Shown here piece after piece: positions 23,664 through 32,195 of a DNA stretch of 64,000 bases (the stretch's first letter is position 1; each line of letters opens with the position of its first letter). The notes beneath the pieces were generated by a model. The model was not told the DNA's origin and did not search any database. It saw only the letters and a list, made by a program, of their open reading frames with translations. Position numbers and translations under genes: made by a program. The stretch is from Halorientalis persicus. GTDB taxonomy: Archaea; Halobacteriota; Halobacteria; Halobacteriales; Haloarculaceae. The DNA is taken from positions 1 to 64,000 of the forward strand of contig NZ_FOCX01000017.1 of NCBI RefSeq assembly GCF_900110215.1. The letters run 5' to 3'.

Positions 23664-25751
23664 ATGGCACAAGCGAAACCCACGCGGAACGAACAGGCAG
23701 AAATCGTCGACCGGTTCCTGGAGTGGTACCGGCAGTACTACCGCGACGAGATCGGCCAGCTGGCCCAGCGGTATCCGCAGGACCAGCGGTCACTCGTCGT
23801 CGAGCACAGCGACCTCTACAGCTACGACCCGGAGTTGGCCGACGACTGGATCGACCACCCGGACCAGTTTCAGGACATCGCCGAGGAAGCATTGCGGCAG
23901 TTCGACCTGCCGGCGGACGTCCCCCTTGACGACGCCCACGTCCGCATGGCCGGACTCGGGGAGACGTACACGGTCTACCCCGACGAGTTTTCGCCGACCG
24001 ACGCGGCGAGCGAGTATCGGACTGTCCGCGGTGACGTCCTCGTCACGACCGAACCATATTCGGTGGTGACGACGGCGGCCTTCGAGTGTCAGCGGTGTGG
24101 CACACTCACCCGGATCCCGCAGTCGGGCGACTGGCAGGAGCCCCACGAATGCCAGGGCTGTGACCGGCAGGGCCCGTTCAAGATCAACTACGAGCAGTCG
24201 GCGTTCGTCGACGGTCAGACGATCCAGTTACAGACGCCGCCCGAGCGGGCGAGTGGCACCGGGCGGACGCTGCAGGTGTTCGTCCGGGACGACGCCGTCG
24301 ACCAGGTGGAGATGGGCGACCGGATCGCCGCGAGCGGTATCCTCCACCTCAACCAGCAGTCACAGAACGGGCAGAAACAGGGGGAGTTCGAGCCCTACAT
24401 GAAGGGGCATCACATCGCCGTTGAGGAGTCCAACAGCGCCGACCTGGACATCGACGCGGAGACGCGGGAGCGCGTGGAGGACCTCGCGGACGGCGCGGAG
24501 GGCGAGCCGCTGGACGTGGTCGCCGAGTCGTTCGCGCCGGAGGTCCACGGCTACGCAGACCCCAAGAAGGCCCTGGCGCTGGCGATCGTCGGCGGCGCGA
24601 CACAAACGCCCGACCTCCGCGGGATGTTCCACGTCCTCCTGATCGGCGACCCGTCGACCTCCAAGTCGATCTTGATCGGTCGCGCCAACGAGCTGGCCGC
24701 GCGGTCGCTGGCCGCTGACGGCAAGGGATCGTCCTCCGCTGGTCTCACGTCGACGGCCACGCAGGGCGAGTTTTCCGACGGCCGCTGGACACTCCAGCCG
24801 GGGGCGTTGGTCAAGGCCAGCGGCGGCGTGCTGACGATCGACGAACTGGACGATATGCCCGGCGAGGACCGAAAATCGCTGCTCAAACCCATGGCCGACC
24901 AGGTCATCAACGTCTCGAAGGCTGGGATCAACGCCACGCTGTCGACGCAGACGGCGGTCCTGGCGGCGTCGAATCCGAAATACGGCCGGTTCGACCCCTA
25001 CGAGCCCTTGGCTGACCAGTTCGTGTTCGACTCGAACCTCATCAGCCGGTTCGATCTCGTGTTCACGTTCCGCGACCAGCCCGAGGAGAGCGGCGACCGA
25101 GAGATCGCCGACCACATGACGCGCTATCGAGACGGCCAGGTTCGCGAACACCGCGGCGTCGAGGTGCCAGACGCACAGGCCGAGGCGACCGACCAGCCGG
25201 TGAGCGACGAGATACTGCAGGCGTGGCTGGCGCTGGCGAAACGCCAACCAGATCCGTACTTCGCCGACGAGGGCGTCCGCGAAGAGCTCCGGGACAAGTT
25301 CGTCACGATGCGCGGGATGAACGGTTACGATGATGACGACGAGGTCCCGGTGACGTTCCGGAAGCTGCCCGGCGTCGAGCGTGTGGCTCGCGCGATCGCG
25401 AAACTGGAGTTCTCGCCGGTGGTCGAGACCCGCCACGCCGAGCAGGCTATGGCACTGGTTGGGTCCAGCCTGCAGGACTACCAGAAGACCGAGGAGGGCA
25501 CGCTCGACGCCGACATCAGCGAGACTGGGGAGAGCCAGTCCCAGAAAGATCGCAAACAGGCTGTCGCCGACACGATCCGCGACCTCCAGACCGAGGGCGA
25601 CAAGAAGGGCGCGGCGGTCGGCGATGTCGTCGACAAGCTTACCGATGAGTATGAGGAGTCGACACTCCGCCACGACATCCGGCAGTTCATCCAGACCGGC
25701 GAGGCGAGCGAACCGCGGAACGGCCGCGTGCGCTACTTCGGGAGGTTGTAA
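23664..25751 (+). CDS. mcm: MCM-family replicative DNA helicase
   Basis: 695 residues, the normal length for archaeal MCM. N-terminal domain with a zinc motif (Cys142, Cys145, Cys163, Cys166) and OB-fold sequence. AAA+ core: Walker A GDPSTSKS (328-335), Walker B LTIDELDD (Asp393, Glu394), a sensor Asn in AASNPKYGRF, and arginine finger SRFD (461-464). C-terminal winged helix. It would unwind viral DNA as a hexamer. The repeat-rich stretch directly upstream is a candidate origin. Confidence 0.95.
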   Translation: MAQAKPTRNEQAEIVDRFLEWYRQYYRDEIGQLAQRYPQDQRSLVVEHSDLYSYDPELADDWIDHPDQFQDIAEEALRQFDLPADVPLDDAHVRMAGLGETYTVYPDEFSPTDAASEYRTVRGDVLVTTEPYSVVTTAAFECQRCGTLTRIPQSGDWQEPHECQGCDRQGPFKINYEQSAFVDGQTIQLQTPPERASGTGRTLQVFVRDDAVDQVEMGDRIAASGILHLNQQSQNGQKQGEFEPYMKGHHIAVEESNSADLDIDAETRERVEDLADGAEGEPLDVVAESFAPEVHGYADPKKALALAIVGGATQTPDLRGMFHVLLIGDPSTSKSILIGRANELAARSLAADGKGSSSAGLTSTATQGEFSDGRWTLQPGALVKASGGVLTIDELDDMPGEDRKSLLKPMADQVINVSKAGINATLSTQTAVLAASNPKYGRFDPYEPLADQFVFDSNLISRFDLVFTFRDQPEESGDREIADHMTRYRDGQVREHRGVEVPDAQAEATDQPVSDEILQAWLALAKRQPDPYFADEGVREELRDKFVTMRGMNGYDDDDEVPVTFRKLPGVERVARAIAKLEFSPVVETRHAEQAMALVGSSLQDYQKTEEGTLDADISETGESQSQKDRKQAVADTIRDLQTEGDKKGAAVGDVVDKLTDEYEESTLRHDIRQFIQTGEASEPRNGRVRYFGRL

Positions 25752-25753
25752 AC

Positions 25754-26134
25754 ATGTCCGAAAACGATACATCCATGAGCGGTATCGAGCACAAGGACTC
25801 CATCAACAGTCTCGCGTTCGTCGACGGGGACAGTGGATCGCACGTCGAGTACGGCGGCCCGTTTGCGTTCACTCGCGATGGCGGGACGGCGGAGGTCACG
25901 ATCCCGGTTGATCCCGACGACTACGCCGGTATCTACGAGACCACCGCCGAGAACCTGACCGACCGGGAGGGCGATCTCGCGGTCGCGGTCGCCGACGGTG
26001 GTATCGAAGTTACTGGCTTCATCGACGCCGCCGTGATCGAAGAGGGGCGGCTCGTCGTGGCTATCGACGACGGCAACTACGCCGGCCCGTCTGACATCGA
26101 CATCGATCCTTCGGAGGTCGATCGCGATGTCTGA
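25754..26134 (+). CDS. Hypothetical protein
   Basis: 126 residues, acidic, mostly beta strands (GGTAEVTIPVDPDDYAGIYE ... GDLAVAVADGGIEVTGFIDA). Begins 2 nt after the MCM stop and overlaps the next gene by 8 nt, so it is cotranscribed with MCM. Not recognised. Confidence 0.6.
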   Translation: MSENDTSMSGIEHKDSINSLAFVDGDSGSHVEYGGPFAFTRDGGTAEVTIPVDPDDYAGIYETTAENLTDREGDLAVAVADGGIEVTGFIDAAVIEEGRLVVAIDDGNYAGPSDIDIDPSEVDRDV

Positions 26135-26405
26135 ACGCGGTACTGAGCGTTTCAAGGAACATCCGGACCCGGACCGGTTCTTCATGCAGATCGAGCCGGC
26201 CGAAATCGAGATGCAGCCGATGGATCACGACGACGTGACGTTCAAAACACAACTGGTGCCCGGCGGCTCGTTCGGTTTTGAGCTGTCAGCCCGCTACAGC
26301 TACGCCGGTCGGGACTGCACCCAGTGCATCTGCCTCGGCAGGGAAGCGACCGAAGCGCTTTACGAGCGTCTTGGCGAGATTCTGGAGGTCGATCACCGTG
26401 AGTAA
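26127..26405 (+). CDS. Hypothetical protein
   Basis: 92 residues with paired cysteines in RDCTQCICLG, possibly a metal site, inside beta-rich sequence. Overlaps both neighbours by 8 nt. Not recognised. Confidence 0.6.
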   Translation: MSERGTERFKEHPDPDRFFMQIEPAEIEMQPMDHDDVTFKTQLVPGGSFGFELSARYSYAGRDCTQCICLGREATEALYERLGEILEVDHRE

Positions 26406-26727
26406 CGACTACCTCGCCGTGTTTCTTTACCGGTGGGACGACGCGAACGACGTGCGAGACGCCAGCACCGTCGGATTTGGCGAACAGCGGCAGATCCAAC
26501 AGCACTACCCGTCGACGGTCATCGGCGTGGCCACGCGGCCCGTCGGCGAGCCTATCGACCACCACGAGGGCACGCCGGAGTACGAGGACCGCACGGAACG
26601 AGAGTTCCGCGAACACGTCCGCGAGGTCGCCGACGACGTTCGGTGGTTCAACACGCCGCTTCAGTGCGACACCGAGGACCTCGTAACGCCTGCACAGTCG
26701 ACCACGGGTACTGAACGGGGTGACTAG
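26398..26727 (+). CDS. Hypothetical protein
   Basis: 109 residues from GTG at 26398, overlapping the previous gene by 8 nt. Starts VSNDYLAVFLYRWDDANDVR; charged His/Glu middle (IDHHEGTPEYEDRTEREFRE). Not recognised. Confidence 0.55.
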   Translation: MSNDYLAVFLYRWDDANDVRDASTVGFGEQRQIQQHYPSTVIGVATRPVGEPIDHHEGTPEYEDRTEREFREHVREVADDVRWFNTPLQCDTEDLVTPAQSTTGTERGD

Positions 26728-26729
26728 TC

Positions 26730-26987
26730 GTGAGCGACGCGAAAGAAACCCCGGACGCCGACGAGGTCCCGCCACCCGAAGCGGACGAGGACTGGGTGCG
26801 CGTCGAGCGGGGCCACGCGTTCATCGGGATGCGCGTCGCGATCACCACTGACGCCCGGACCGTCGAGGGGCCGATCACCGCCATCTGGGAGTACCGGGGC
26901 GACCCGACGCGCGTGGAGGTCGAGCCCGACGAGGGCGAGCCGCTGAACGCGAACCCGAAGAGCGACCACGTGGAGGTGCTCGGCTGA
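26730..26987 (+). CDS. Hypothetical protein
   Basis: 85 residues from GTG at 26730. Acidic N-terminus, then a small beta barrel-like part (HAFIGMRVAITTDARTVEGP ... GDPTRVEVEPDEGEP) of the kind found in Hfq/Sm-like or SH3-type folds. Abuts the next gene by 1 nt. Role unknown. Confidence 0.55.
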   Translation: MSDAKETPDADEVPPPEADEDWVRVERGHAFIGMRVAITTDARTVEGPITAIWEYRGDPTRVEVEPDEGEPLNANPKSDHVEVLG

Positions 26988-27199
26988 TGTCGCTGACGCT
27001 CACGTTCACGTGGCAGCACCTCGTCGGCGGGCTCTACGGCGTCGGGTTGGTGTGGGCGCTCGAACTCGGTGAAGACGAGTACCGGCGGTCCGGGCTCGGC
27101 TCTGCCCTCGGCATGGCGGCGTTCACGCTTGGGGCGACGTGGGTCCCGCTGACTGTGGCACTGCTCGCGATCGTCGGCCTGCTGGAGGTGCTGGCATGA
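26987..27199 (+). CDS. Small two-helix membrane protein
   Basis: 70 residues with hydrophobic stretches at about 8-22 (LVGGLYGVGLVWALE) and 43-69 (AFTLGATWVPLTVALLAIVG), separated by a charged loop. ATGA overlap with the next gene. Could be a holin-like or membrane-modifying viral protein; no proof. Confidence 0.6.
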   Translation: MSLTLTFTWQHLVGGLYGVGLVWALELGEDEYRRSGLGSALGMAAFTLGATWVPLTVALLAIVGLLEVLA

Positions 27200-27474
27200 C
27201 GTTGTACTTCGCGTTCGACCCACCGGAGGATCTCCTCGACGACCCCGTCGAAGACATGGGCTGGCCGGAGGCTCCGGTCTCGGTCTACGACCCGACGCTG
27301 CCGAATCCCTACGACATCCCGGGCGCCGCTACGAAGACCCGGCAAGCGATCGAGGCGCTGCCGGACCGACCGCACACCTATCACCCAGTCAAGTACTGGG
27401 TCCGCATGGAGTACTACCCGCTCGTCGAGAACGGTGACGTCGTCCGACCGCACGGGGTGAGCGACGATGAGTGA
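27196..27474 (+). CDS. Hypothetical protein
   Basis: 92 residues, acidic and proline-rich (TLYFAFDPPEDLLDDPVEDM). Start ATG overlaps the upstream stop by 4 nt. Not recognised. Confidence 0.55.
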   Translation: MTLYFAFDPPEDLLDDPVEDMGWPEAPVSVYDPTLPNPYDIPGAATKTRQAIEALPDRPHTYHPVKYWVRMEYYPLVENGDVVRPHGVSDDE

Positions 27475-27877
27475 CCTCTCCGACATCACGGACCTGACAA
27501 TCCCGGATCCCGACGAGATCACGACCGACGCCCTTGACGAGCTGACGAGAGCCCACACCGACGCCCTCAACGACCGGCTAATCGATGCCGCAGCCGACGG
27601 TTACGACTACCTGTACGTCGTAAACGACTACGCGACGCGGAACCTCCGGTCCGGAGTCTTCCAGACCGATCGTCTCGGAGAAGAGTTAACGGCATCGCAG
27701 CGAACGCTCGCGACTAACGCTGAGCCCGAGGCTCTGCTCCCGATGCTCAAGATCCACGGTAGCGCCAGGGCGTACGACTTGTCGATACTGACCGAAGCCG
27801 AACGTGAGCAGATCGCGGACGGGGATATCCCGCGACAACTCCTGATAACTTCGGTCACGGAGGGCGACGATGCCTGA
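27467..27877 (+). CDS. Hypothetical protein
   Basis: 136 residues, mostly helical, overlapping both neighbours by 8 nt. Contains DELTRAHTDALNDRLIDAA and a Ser/Thr-poor acidic C-terminus. Not recognised. Confidence 0.55.
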   Translation: MSDLSDITDLTIPDPDEITTDALDELTRAHTDALNDRLIDAAADGYDYLYVVNDYATRNLRSGVFQTDRLGEELTASQRTLATNAEPEALLPMLKIHGSARAYDLSILTEAEREQIADGDIPRQLLITSVTEGDDA

Positions 27878-27986
27878 TCCGTTCCTGCGTCCGGTCTGCT
27901 GGGTCCGTGGGCACGATACGGAGGTACTATCGTTCCATCACCATCGGTACGACTGGGTCTGTCGGAGGTGTGGCAAATGGGGGTAG
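27870..27986 (+). CDS. Zinc-finger microprotein (DUF1660-like)
   Basis: 38 residues: PVCWVRGHDTEVLSFHHHRY then WVCRRCGKWG. The C..GHD and CxxC plan is that of the phage protein family DUF1660. Overlaps the next gene by 10 nt. Confidence 0.55.
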   Translation: MPDPFLRPVCWVRGHDTEVLSFHHHRYDWVCRRCGKWG

Positions 27987-28420
27987 ACTACCAGGCCCGC
28001 GACGAGCAGCGCGCCCGACAGGCCGACCGGCAGGCCGCTCGCGAGCGCTACCACCGCGTCCTCCGGACGGTCGCCCACAACACCGGCGACCCCCAGCCCC
28101 CGGCGGCGCGGCTGTCGAGCATCGGGCTGACGCTGGTCGCCCACGGCCCGATGTCCCGGTCGGACTACCGGAGCGCGCTGCAGGCCGCCGAGGAGAACCA
28201 CGACCTCCTTCGGCTGGTCGATCCGCAGGACGGCACAACGCGCCGGCTCGCACTCGTGACCGAGCCGGACCTGCGGGCGGTCGTTGACTGGCTTGCCGAG
28301 CACGATCACGAACGGCAACTGCTGGCGCTGGTCATGTGGTTGGCCGACCACCAGCCCGACTGGGACGACGTGATCGGGCACGCGAACGCGGCCCTGCAGG
28401 AGGTGCGTGCAAATGAGTAA
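27977..28420 (+). CDS. Helical hypothetical protein
   Basis: 147 residues from ATG at 27977; GTG at 27968 is also possible. Basic helical N-terminus (ARDEQRARQADRQAARERYH), then a possible winged helix (HGPMSRSDYRSALQAAEENHD ... RLALVTEPDLRAVVDWLAEH). It may bind DNA. Overlaps the next gene by 8 nt. Confidence 0.55.
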   Translation: MGVDYQARDEQRARQADRQAARERYHRVLRTVAHNTGDPQPPAARLSSIGLTLVAHGPMSRSDYRSALQAAEENHDLLRLVDPQDGTTRRLALVTEPDLRAVVDWLAEHDHERQLLALVMWLADHQPDWDDVIGHANAALQEVRANE

Positions 28421-28880
28421 GTTGCCCTGGGGTGTGTGTACGCGTTGTGGCGATTACATCGACCGTCCCAATGTAGTTGAGTGCGACGGGGCGGAGGAGT
28501 GCCGAGTGGTTGATAGCTGGGCGGTTGATGAAATAGAGCCGAATCTGGTATCGCCTGTCCCCCACCTCTCGAAAGCCCGTGCGCTTGACAGAGTGTCTGT
28601 TGAGACCCAACACGGCGGCACTTTGAATGGCGTTGTTGATATTTCCGGCTTCTCTGAATCAGAGCCGTCGGGGTATGCTGTCGAGATAACGCCAAAACAC
28701 ATCTGGGACTCAAATGTCGGAGATCTACTGTGGGTCCTCGTCCACCGACGCCGCGCTGATGAGTGGGCTGGCGTTCACTTGTACGAATTGTTAGAGGACT
28801 TCGAGTCATGGCGTGATGTTGGGCCCGTGGAATCCATCACTCTCAGAGAATACCCCCGCGAGGAGTGTGATGGTGCATGA
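28413..28880 (+). CDS. Zn-finger hypothetical protein of lower GC
   Basis: 155 residues from ATG at 28413. Begins with a CxxC finger (GVCTRCGDYIDRPNVVECDG) and continues as an acidic domain of unknown fold. Codon use is visibly richer in A/T than upstream genes, so the gene was probably acquired separately. ATGA overlap with the next gene. Confidence 0.55.
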   Translation: MSKLPWGVCTRCGDYIDRPNVVECDGAEECRVVDSWAVDEIEPNLVSPVPHLSKARALDRVSVETQHGGTLNGVVDISGFSESEPSGYAVEITPKHIWDSNVGDLLWVLVHRRRADEWAGVHLYELLEDFESWRDVGPVESITLREYPREECDGA

Positions 28881-29167
28881 CGAGCGAGCCCGTCTATCTG
28901 CCACCGAATCCAACCGATGTCTATCACACAGACCCGGACTGCCAGCGTCTAAAGCAAGGCGTGGAAAAAACAGTCGCGATAACTGAAGCAAAGGGCTTCT
29001 ACGGCCTTCGGGAGTGCAGGTTCTGTGGCGGAGATGTAGAGCATGGCGCCCACAGTAACGAAAGATGCGAAGCAACCGCTTCTGATGGCACTCGTTGTGG
29101 ACACACACCATTGGCGGGCTCTGATTACTGCCTCGCACACCTTGACCTTGAGGTCAACCATGACTGA
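28877..29167 (+). CDS. Double zinc-motif protein
   Basis: 96 residues. First motif: VYHTDPDCQRLKQG with LRECRFCGGDV, an H..DC...C..C site. Second: RCEATASDGTRCGHTPLAGS plus DYCLAHL, a C..C..C.H site of the type seen in viral and HVO-type zinc microproteins. Same lower-GC patch as the previous gene. Confidence 0.6.
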   Translation: MTSEPVYLPPNPTDVYHTDPDCQRLKQGVEKTVAITEAKGFYGLRECRFCGGDVEHGAHSNERCEATASDGTRCGHTPLAGSDYCLAHLDLEVNHD

Positions 29168-29411
29168 GGAACACCCACCCACCACGCCGACGACCGTGCC
29201 CGAGGCGATCGCCGACGAGCCACCGGCCGCCGCGCTGGTCTACCTGCTGGTCGACGCGAACGAACCCACGACGTTCGGCGCGCTCGTCGAGGCGAGCGGC
29301 CTCTGCGCCACGACGGCCCGGACGCATCTGGACACGCTGCTGGACGCCGACCTCGTCGTCGAGGAGGTCCACGGCTCGGATGCGCGACGGGACATCTATC
29401 GGACGGCATAG
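29160..29411 (+). CDS. Winged-helix DNA-binding protein
   Basis: 83 residues. MarR/ArsR-like helix-turn-helix: PAAALVYLLVDANEPTTFGA, LVEASGLCATTARTHLDTLL and DADLVVEEVHGSDARRDIYR. Start overlaps the previous gene by 8 nt. Probably a viral transcription regulator. Confidence 0.7.
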   Translation: MTEEHPPTTPTTVPEAIADEPPAAALVYLLVDANEPTTFGALVEASGLCATTARTHLDTLLDADLVVEEVHGSDARRDIYRTA

Positions 29412-29471
29412 TAATGATGTAGTAAAGACTAAGTGGGTATGGGTGTAACAATGTAGTAGAGGCAAACAACA

Positions 29472-29765
29472 ATGCCCGCAACCTACGCAGACAAGCCGAC
29501 CTCGGAATGGGACTACAGCCACGCGCTCGCGGAAGGCGATGTGTTGGTACACACGGACGATCAAACCGGCGAGCAGGCGGTCTGGGAAATCGCAGCGGTC
29601 AATGATGATGGGTCCGTGCGTGCCGAGATGGTTGATCAATCGCCGGGTGACGTTGCTGGCAACCCGACCGAACACTGGTCGGAGGACGAGATCACGCGAT
29701 CGTTGGCTGATGACGTACTCGGACTGCGCGACGATGGTCGCAGTCATGAGCTCGCGACGTTCTGA
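29472..29765 (+). CDS. Hypothetical protein
   Basis: 97 acidic residues (WDYSHALAEGDVLVHTDDQT ... QAVWEIAAVNDDGSVRAEM), probably a small beta barrel. Preceded by a short AT-rich gap (29412-29471) that could carry a promoter. Confidence 0.55.
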   Translation: MPATYADKPTSEWDYSHALAEGDVLVHTDDQTGEQAVWEIAAVNDDGSVRAEMVDQSPGDVAGNPTEHWSEDEITRSLADDVLGLRDDGRSHELATF

Positions 29766-29767
29766 GC

Positions 29768-29977
29768 ATGACTGAGTGGACGACTATTCGCGTCCGCAAA
29801 GCCGCTCGCGATGAGGCTGACGAACGGAAGCCCGACGACGTGACCTGGTCGGAATGGATCACGGGCGAGCGCGAGGCTGACCTCGACCCCGACATCGACG
29901 AGGATGCGATCGCCGACGCCGTCACAGAAGACCTCCTCGCCCAGCTCCCGCCGGCGATCGCCGACGAACTCCGGTAA
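29768..29977 (+). CDS. Ribbon-helix-helix-like protein
   Basis: 69 residues. TTIRVRKAARDEADERKPDD followed by VTWSEWI fits a beta strand plus two helices as in RHH DNA-binding proteins; the acidic C-terminus could bind a partner. Could be an antitoxin-like regulator, though no toxin gene is adjacent. Confidence 0.55.
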   Translation: MTEWTTIRVRKAARDEADERKPDDVTWSEWITGEREADLDPDIDEDAIADAVTEDLLAQLPPAIADELR

Positions 29978-30224
29978 CATCTCGCCTTTGCTGACAGTCC
30001 ACTCAGACTGGTAGTGTGAAGAATTTGGCCTTTCGGCATGGTTTAGGCCCACAGGCCGCAACTAACAGGCAGCACCCGACATGGGTGCCCATCCCCCGAC
30101 CCACCCCAGCCGACCGATCACACGCTCCCTGTGTGGCTTCCACCCCCGGTCGGACATCCCCTTTCGATGCACGCGGACCGTCGTTCATAGCGGCGGACCA
30201 ACGGCCAGCGACTACTCCCCCACT

Positions 30225-30746
30225 ATGGCTGCAACATCCACCGCACAGACGGAGTTTCCGTGCTCTCGTGACGGTTGTAGCAACACTCGGACACAGGATA
30301 GCTCGGTTGAAGGCTCATACTGCTCACAAGATTGCCACGACCGCGCCAGTGGCGGAAAGTTGCTGGAGCGCCTTGGCGATGACCACCGATTCTGTGCTTC
30401 GTGCTACCGGCCGCTGAAAGTAGTGTACCGCCCGGCAGACAGCGAGTGTCCGAAGCTTCGGACGAAAGCGCTGGTCGTCCGAGAGTCGTTCGTGGGCTAC
30501 GAGGAGCTGACCGAACACGCCGAGCAGGGGGCCTACGGCATCGAGTGTTCCTGCGGCTCCGTCGGCTACGGCGACCCCGAGTCCCTGTGCCGGGACGGCT
30601 CCCCATACGAGTGGTTCCTCAAACGCGCCATCGGACAACTACGCCGGGAGGGTGCGTGGGGCCACCGCTTCGACGTGGCGACGTTCGCCGACGCCATGTG
30701 GGAGGGCGACGATCTCGACCTCGCGGTGGGCAAAGCGATCCGCTGA
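30225..30746 (+). CDS. Multi-zinc-knuckle protein
   Basis: 173 residues from ATG at 30225. Cysteine pairs: PCSRDGCSN, YCSQDCHDR, FCASCYRPL and ECSCGSVGYG, suggesting two or more zinc sites in the first 120 residues, then a helical tail. The frame is open upstream but the extension is Arg/Ser-rich and unlikely. The 247-nt gap before it (29978-30224) shows no other gene. Confidence 0.6.
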   Translation: MAATSTAQTEFPCSRDGCSNTRTQDSSVEGSYCSQDCHDRASGGKLLERLGDDHRFCASCYRPLKVVYRPADSECPKLRTKALVVRESFVGYEELTEHAEQGAYGIECSCGSVGYGDPESLCRDGSPYEWFLKRAIGQLRREGAWGHRFDVATFADAMWEGDDLDLAVGKAIR

Positions 30747-30791
30747 TTTCCATACGGCCGCGGGCGTAGGGGCCTCGCGGCGACTCCTTTT

Positions 30792-30880
30792 GGCCGGCTT
30801 GAGTCAGGCAAAGCACTCGACTTGTCATTCCGCGTGTTTGCTACATCGAGCGTTCACGGGTTCGAATCCCGTGCCGGCCT
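30792..30880 (+). tRNA. tRNA-like sequence, intron-containing or decayed
   Basis: 7-nt acceptor arms GGCCGGC (30792-30798) and GCCGGCC (30873-30879) pair perfectly. The T-arm ACGGG-TTCGAAT-CCCGT is canonical. CTCGA (30816-30820) and TCGAG (30846-30850) form a 5-bp anticodon stem with a proper 5-nt variable region after it. The loop is 25 nt instead of 7, so an intron of about 18 nt is implied. The D-arm is defective: only 15 nt lie between the acceptor arm/TT and the anticodon stem. Anticodon not assignable with confidence. It may be a viral tRNA, a pseudo-tRNA or an attachment-site relic. Confidence 0.45.
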
Positions 30881-30893
30881 TCGCGATGCGATT

Positions 30894-31151
30894 ATGTCAA
30901 CGTCAAAACCGACGCTTCGCGACGAACTCGCGGAGTACAACGACCACCTCGACGACTGCCTGAGGAGCCGATTCAGTATGTCGCTCAAGACCTTCAAGAC
31001 GATCAAGGCCACTACGCAACTGGTCGGCGCGGCGGCTGGCATCTACGCGATGACCCTGCAGGCTGACCCGCTGGCTGTGCTGACACTCGTGACGGTGATG
31101 GTGTCGGGCCCAGAGGTGCTGGAACTCCTCATCAACCAAGAGCAACAGTAG
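30894..31151 (+). CDS. Small membrane protein
   Basis: 85 residues from ATG at 30894, just after the tRNA-like element. A charged N-terminus is followed by two hydrophobic segments (TTQLVGAAAGIYAMTLQA, LAVLTLVTVMVSGPEVLELL). Possible holin-like protein. Confidence 0.55.
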   Translation: MSTSKPTLRDELAEYNDHLDDCLRSRFSMSLKTFKTIKATTQLVGAAAGIYAMTLQADPLAVLTLVTVMVSGPEVLELLINQEQQ

Positions 31152-31153
31152 CC

Positions 31154-31264
31154 ATGGCCGCCACCCCAACCCGGGACGGCACGACCTGCCTCTGCGGGCG
31201 GCCGTACTGCCGGCTCGACGCACCGGATCACTGCCCGCGCTGTGGCCGTGACCTGCCTAACTGA
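31154..31264 (+). CDS. Zinc-ribbon microprotein
   Basis: 36 residues: TTCLCGRPYCRLDAPDHCPR then CGRDLPN. Cysteines in C-x-C....C and CPRC pairs. Tightly packed between neighbours (2 and 4 nt), which supports translation. Confidence 0.5.
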   Translation: MAATPTRDGTTCLCGRPYCRLDAPDHCPRCGRDLPN

Positions 31265-31268
31265 TCCC

Positions 31269-31391
31269 ATGTCCTTGCCCGTCGGCGACGCGACGCCCGC
31301 CCTGTCGGACGGGCGGCTCGTGATCTACTCGCGCGACGACCACCGCGCCTGGATCCAGGGCCCGCCGGTGGACCTCACGGAGGCACGCTAA
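31269..31391 (+). CDS. 40-residue protein (DUF7331-like)
   Basis: MSLPVGDATPALSDGRLVIY followed by SRDDHRAWIQ; the LVIY....H.AWI pattern is that of very short haloarchaeal proteins of unknown function. Spacing to neighbours is 4-5 nt. Confidence 0.5.
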   Translation: MSLPVGDATPALSDGRLVIYSRDDHRAWIQGPPVDLTEAR

Positions 31392-31396
31392 CACTC

Positions 31397-31726
31397 ATGC
31401 TCGACACGATCATCCGCCTGCTCCGACAGGCCGGCGCGTACCGAGAGTCCGACACCGACCGCAACGGCGTTCTCAGTTACGCCGCCGAGACGCATGCCGT
31501 GGGCTACGGCGGGGCACTGGGGGCGACGGTCGCCATCGCAGTGCTCGGCCTGCCGTGGCCCCTGGCGGTCTGGCTGGCCGGCTACGGCGTCGTCTGGCTC
31601 TCGCGCTGGACGCACAACGAGCGCATCCTATCCGAGCTCCGGCGGGAGCCCCAGTACTTCCTCGGCGCGAGCGTCGCGTCGTTGGTCGTCACCTGGGGGC
31701 TGGCCGCCGTGGCGGGGATCGCCTGA
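31397..31726 (+). CDS. Membrane protein
   Basis: 109 residues. A soluble N-terminus (LRQAGAYRESDTDRNGVLSY) precedes three hydrophobic segments (38-52, 55-68, 88-108). Together with the next gene it may form a small viral membrane module. Confidence 0.6.
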   Translation: MLDTIIRLLRQAGAYRESDTDRNGVLSYAAETHAVGYGGALGATVAIAVLGLPWPLAVWLAGYGVVWLSRWTHNERILSELRREPQYFLGASVASLVVTWGLAAVAGIA

Positions 31727-31743
31727 GCACTCCACCGTTTCCG

Positions 31744-31962
31744 ATGCTATTCGACAGTACCTCCACCCACCGACTGCGCACACTCACGATTAAACTCATC
31801 GCCAACCCGACGCTGCCGGCGCTGGGCTACACCAAGACCGTCGAGACGATCGTCGCCGGCGGGCCGACGGCGTCGTGGCTGGGCTACAGCGCGCTGATCA
31901 CGCTCCTGTGGGTGTTCGCCGACGACATCCGCGATACAGTCGAGGAGATGGCCGATGACTGA
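31744..31962 (+). CDS. Small membrane protein
   Basis: 72 residues with one clear membrane helix (WLGYSALITLLWVFADDIRD) near the C-terminus. ATGA-type 8-nt overlap with the next gene. Confidence 0.55.
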   Translation: MLFDSTSTHRLRTLTIKLIANPTLPALGYTKTVETIVAGGPTASWLGYSALITLLWVFADDIRDTVEEMADD

Positions 31963-32119
31963 GGAACATCCGGAAGACTGGTCCCCGAGTATCGACCGCG
32001 ACGAGGTCCAGGCGGCGATCGCCGAAGCACGGGCCGAAGCGAGCGAGCACAACGCCGAGTACGCCGCTGGGATGCGGCATTCCTGCACGATCATCGAGTC
32101 GGCCCTCCGCGACGACTGA
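31955..32119 (+). CDS. Acidic helical microprotein
   Basis: 54 residues: MTEEHPEDWSPSIDRDEVQA then AIAEARAEASEHNAEYAAGM. Overlaps the previous gene by 8 nt. Not recognised. Confidence 0.5.
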   Translation: MTEEHPEDWSPSIDRDEVQAAIAEARAEASEHNAEYAAGMRHSCTIIESALRDD

Positions 32120-32195
32120 CCACGCTCGCCCCGTGACCACACGCGACGGTCGCGGGGAGCATCACCAACCCGCAACCCTTCAACCGCAACTCACG

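Noticed and set aside
29160-29977. Toxin-antitoxin pair
   Set aside because: An RHH-like protein (29768) and a winged-helix protein (29160) are present, but no neighbouring gene resembles a toxin.
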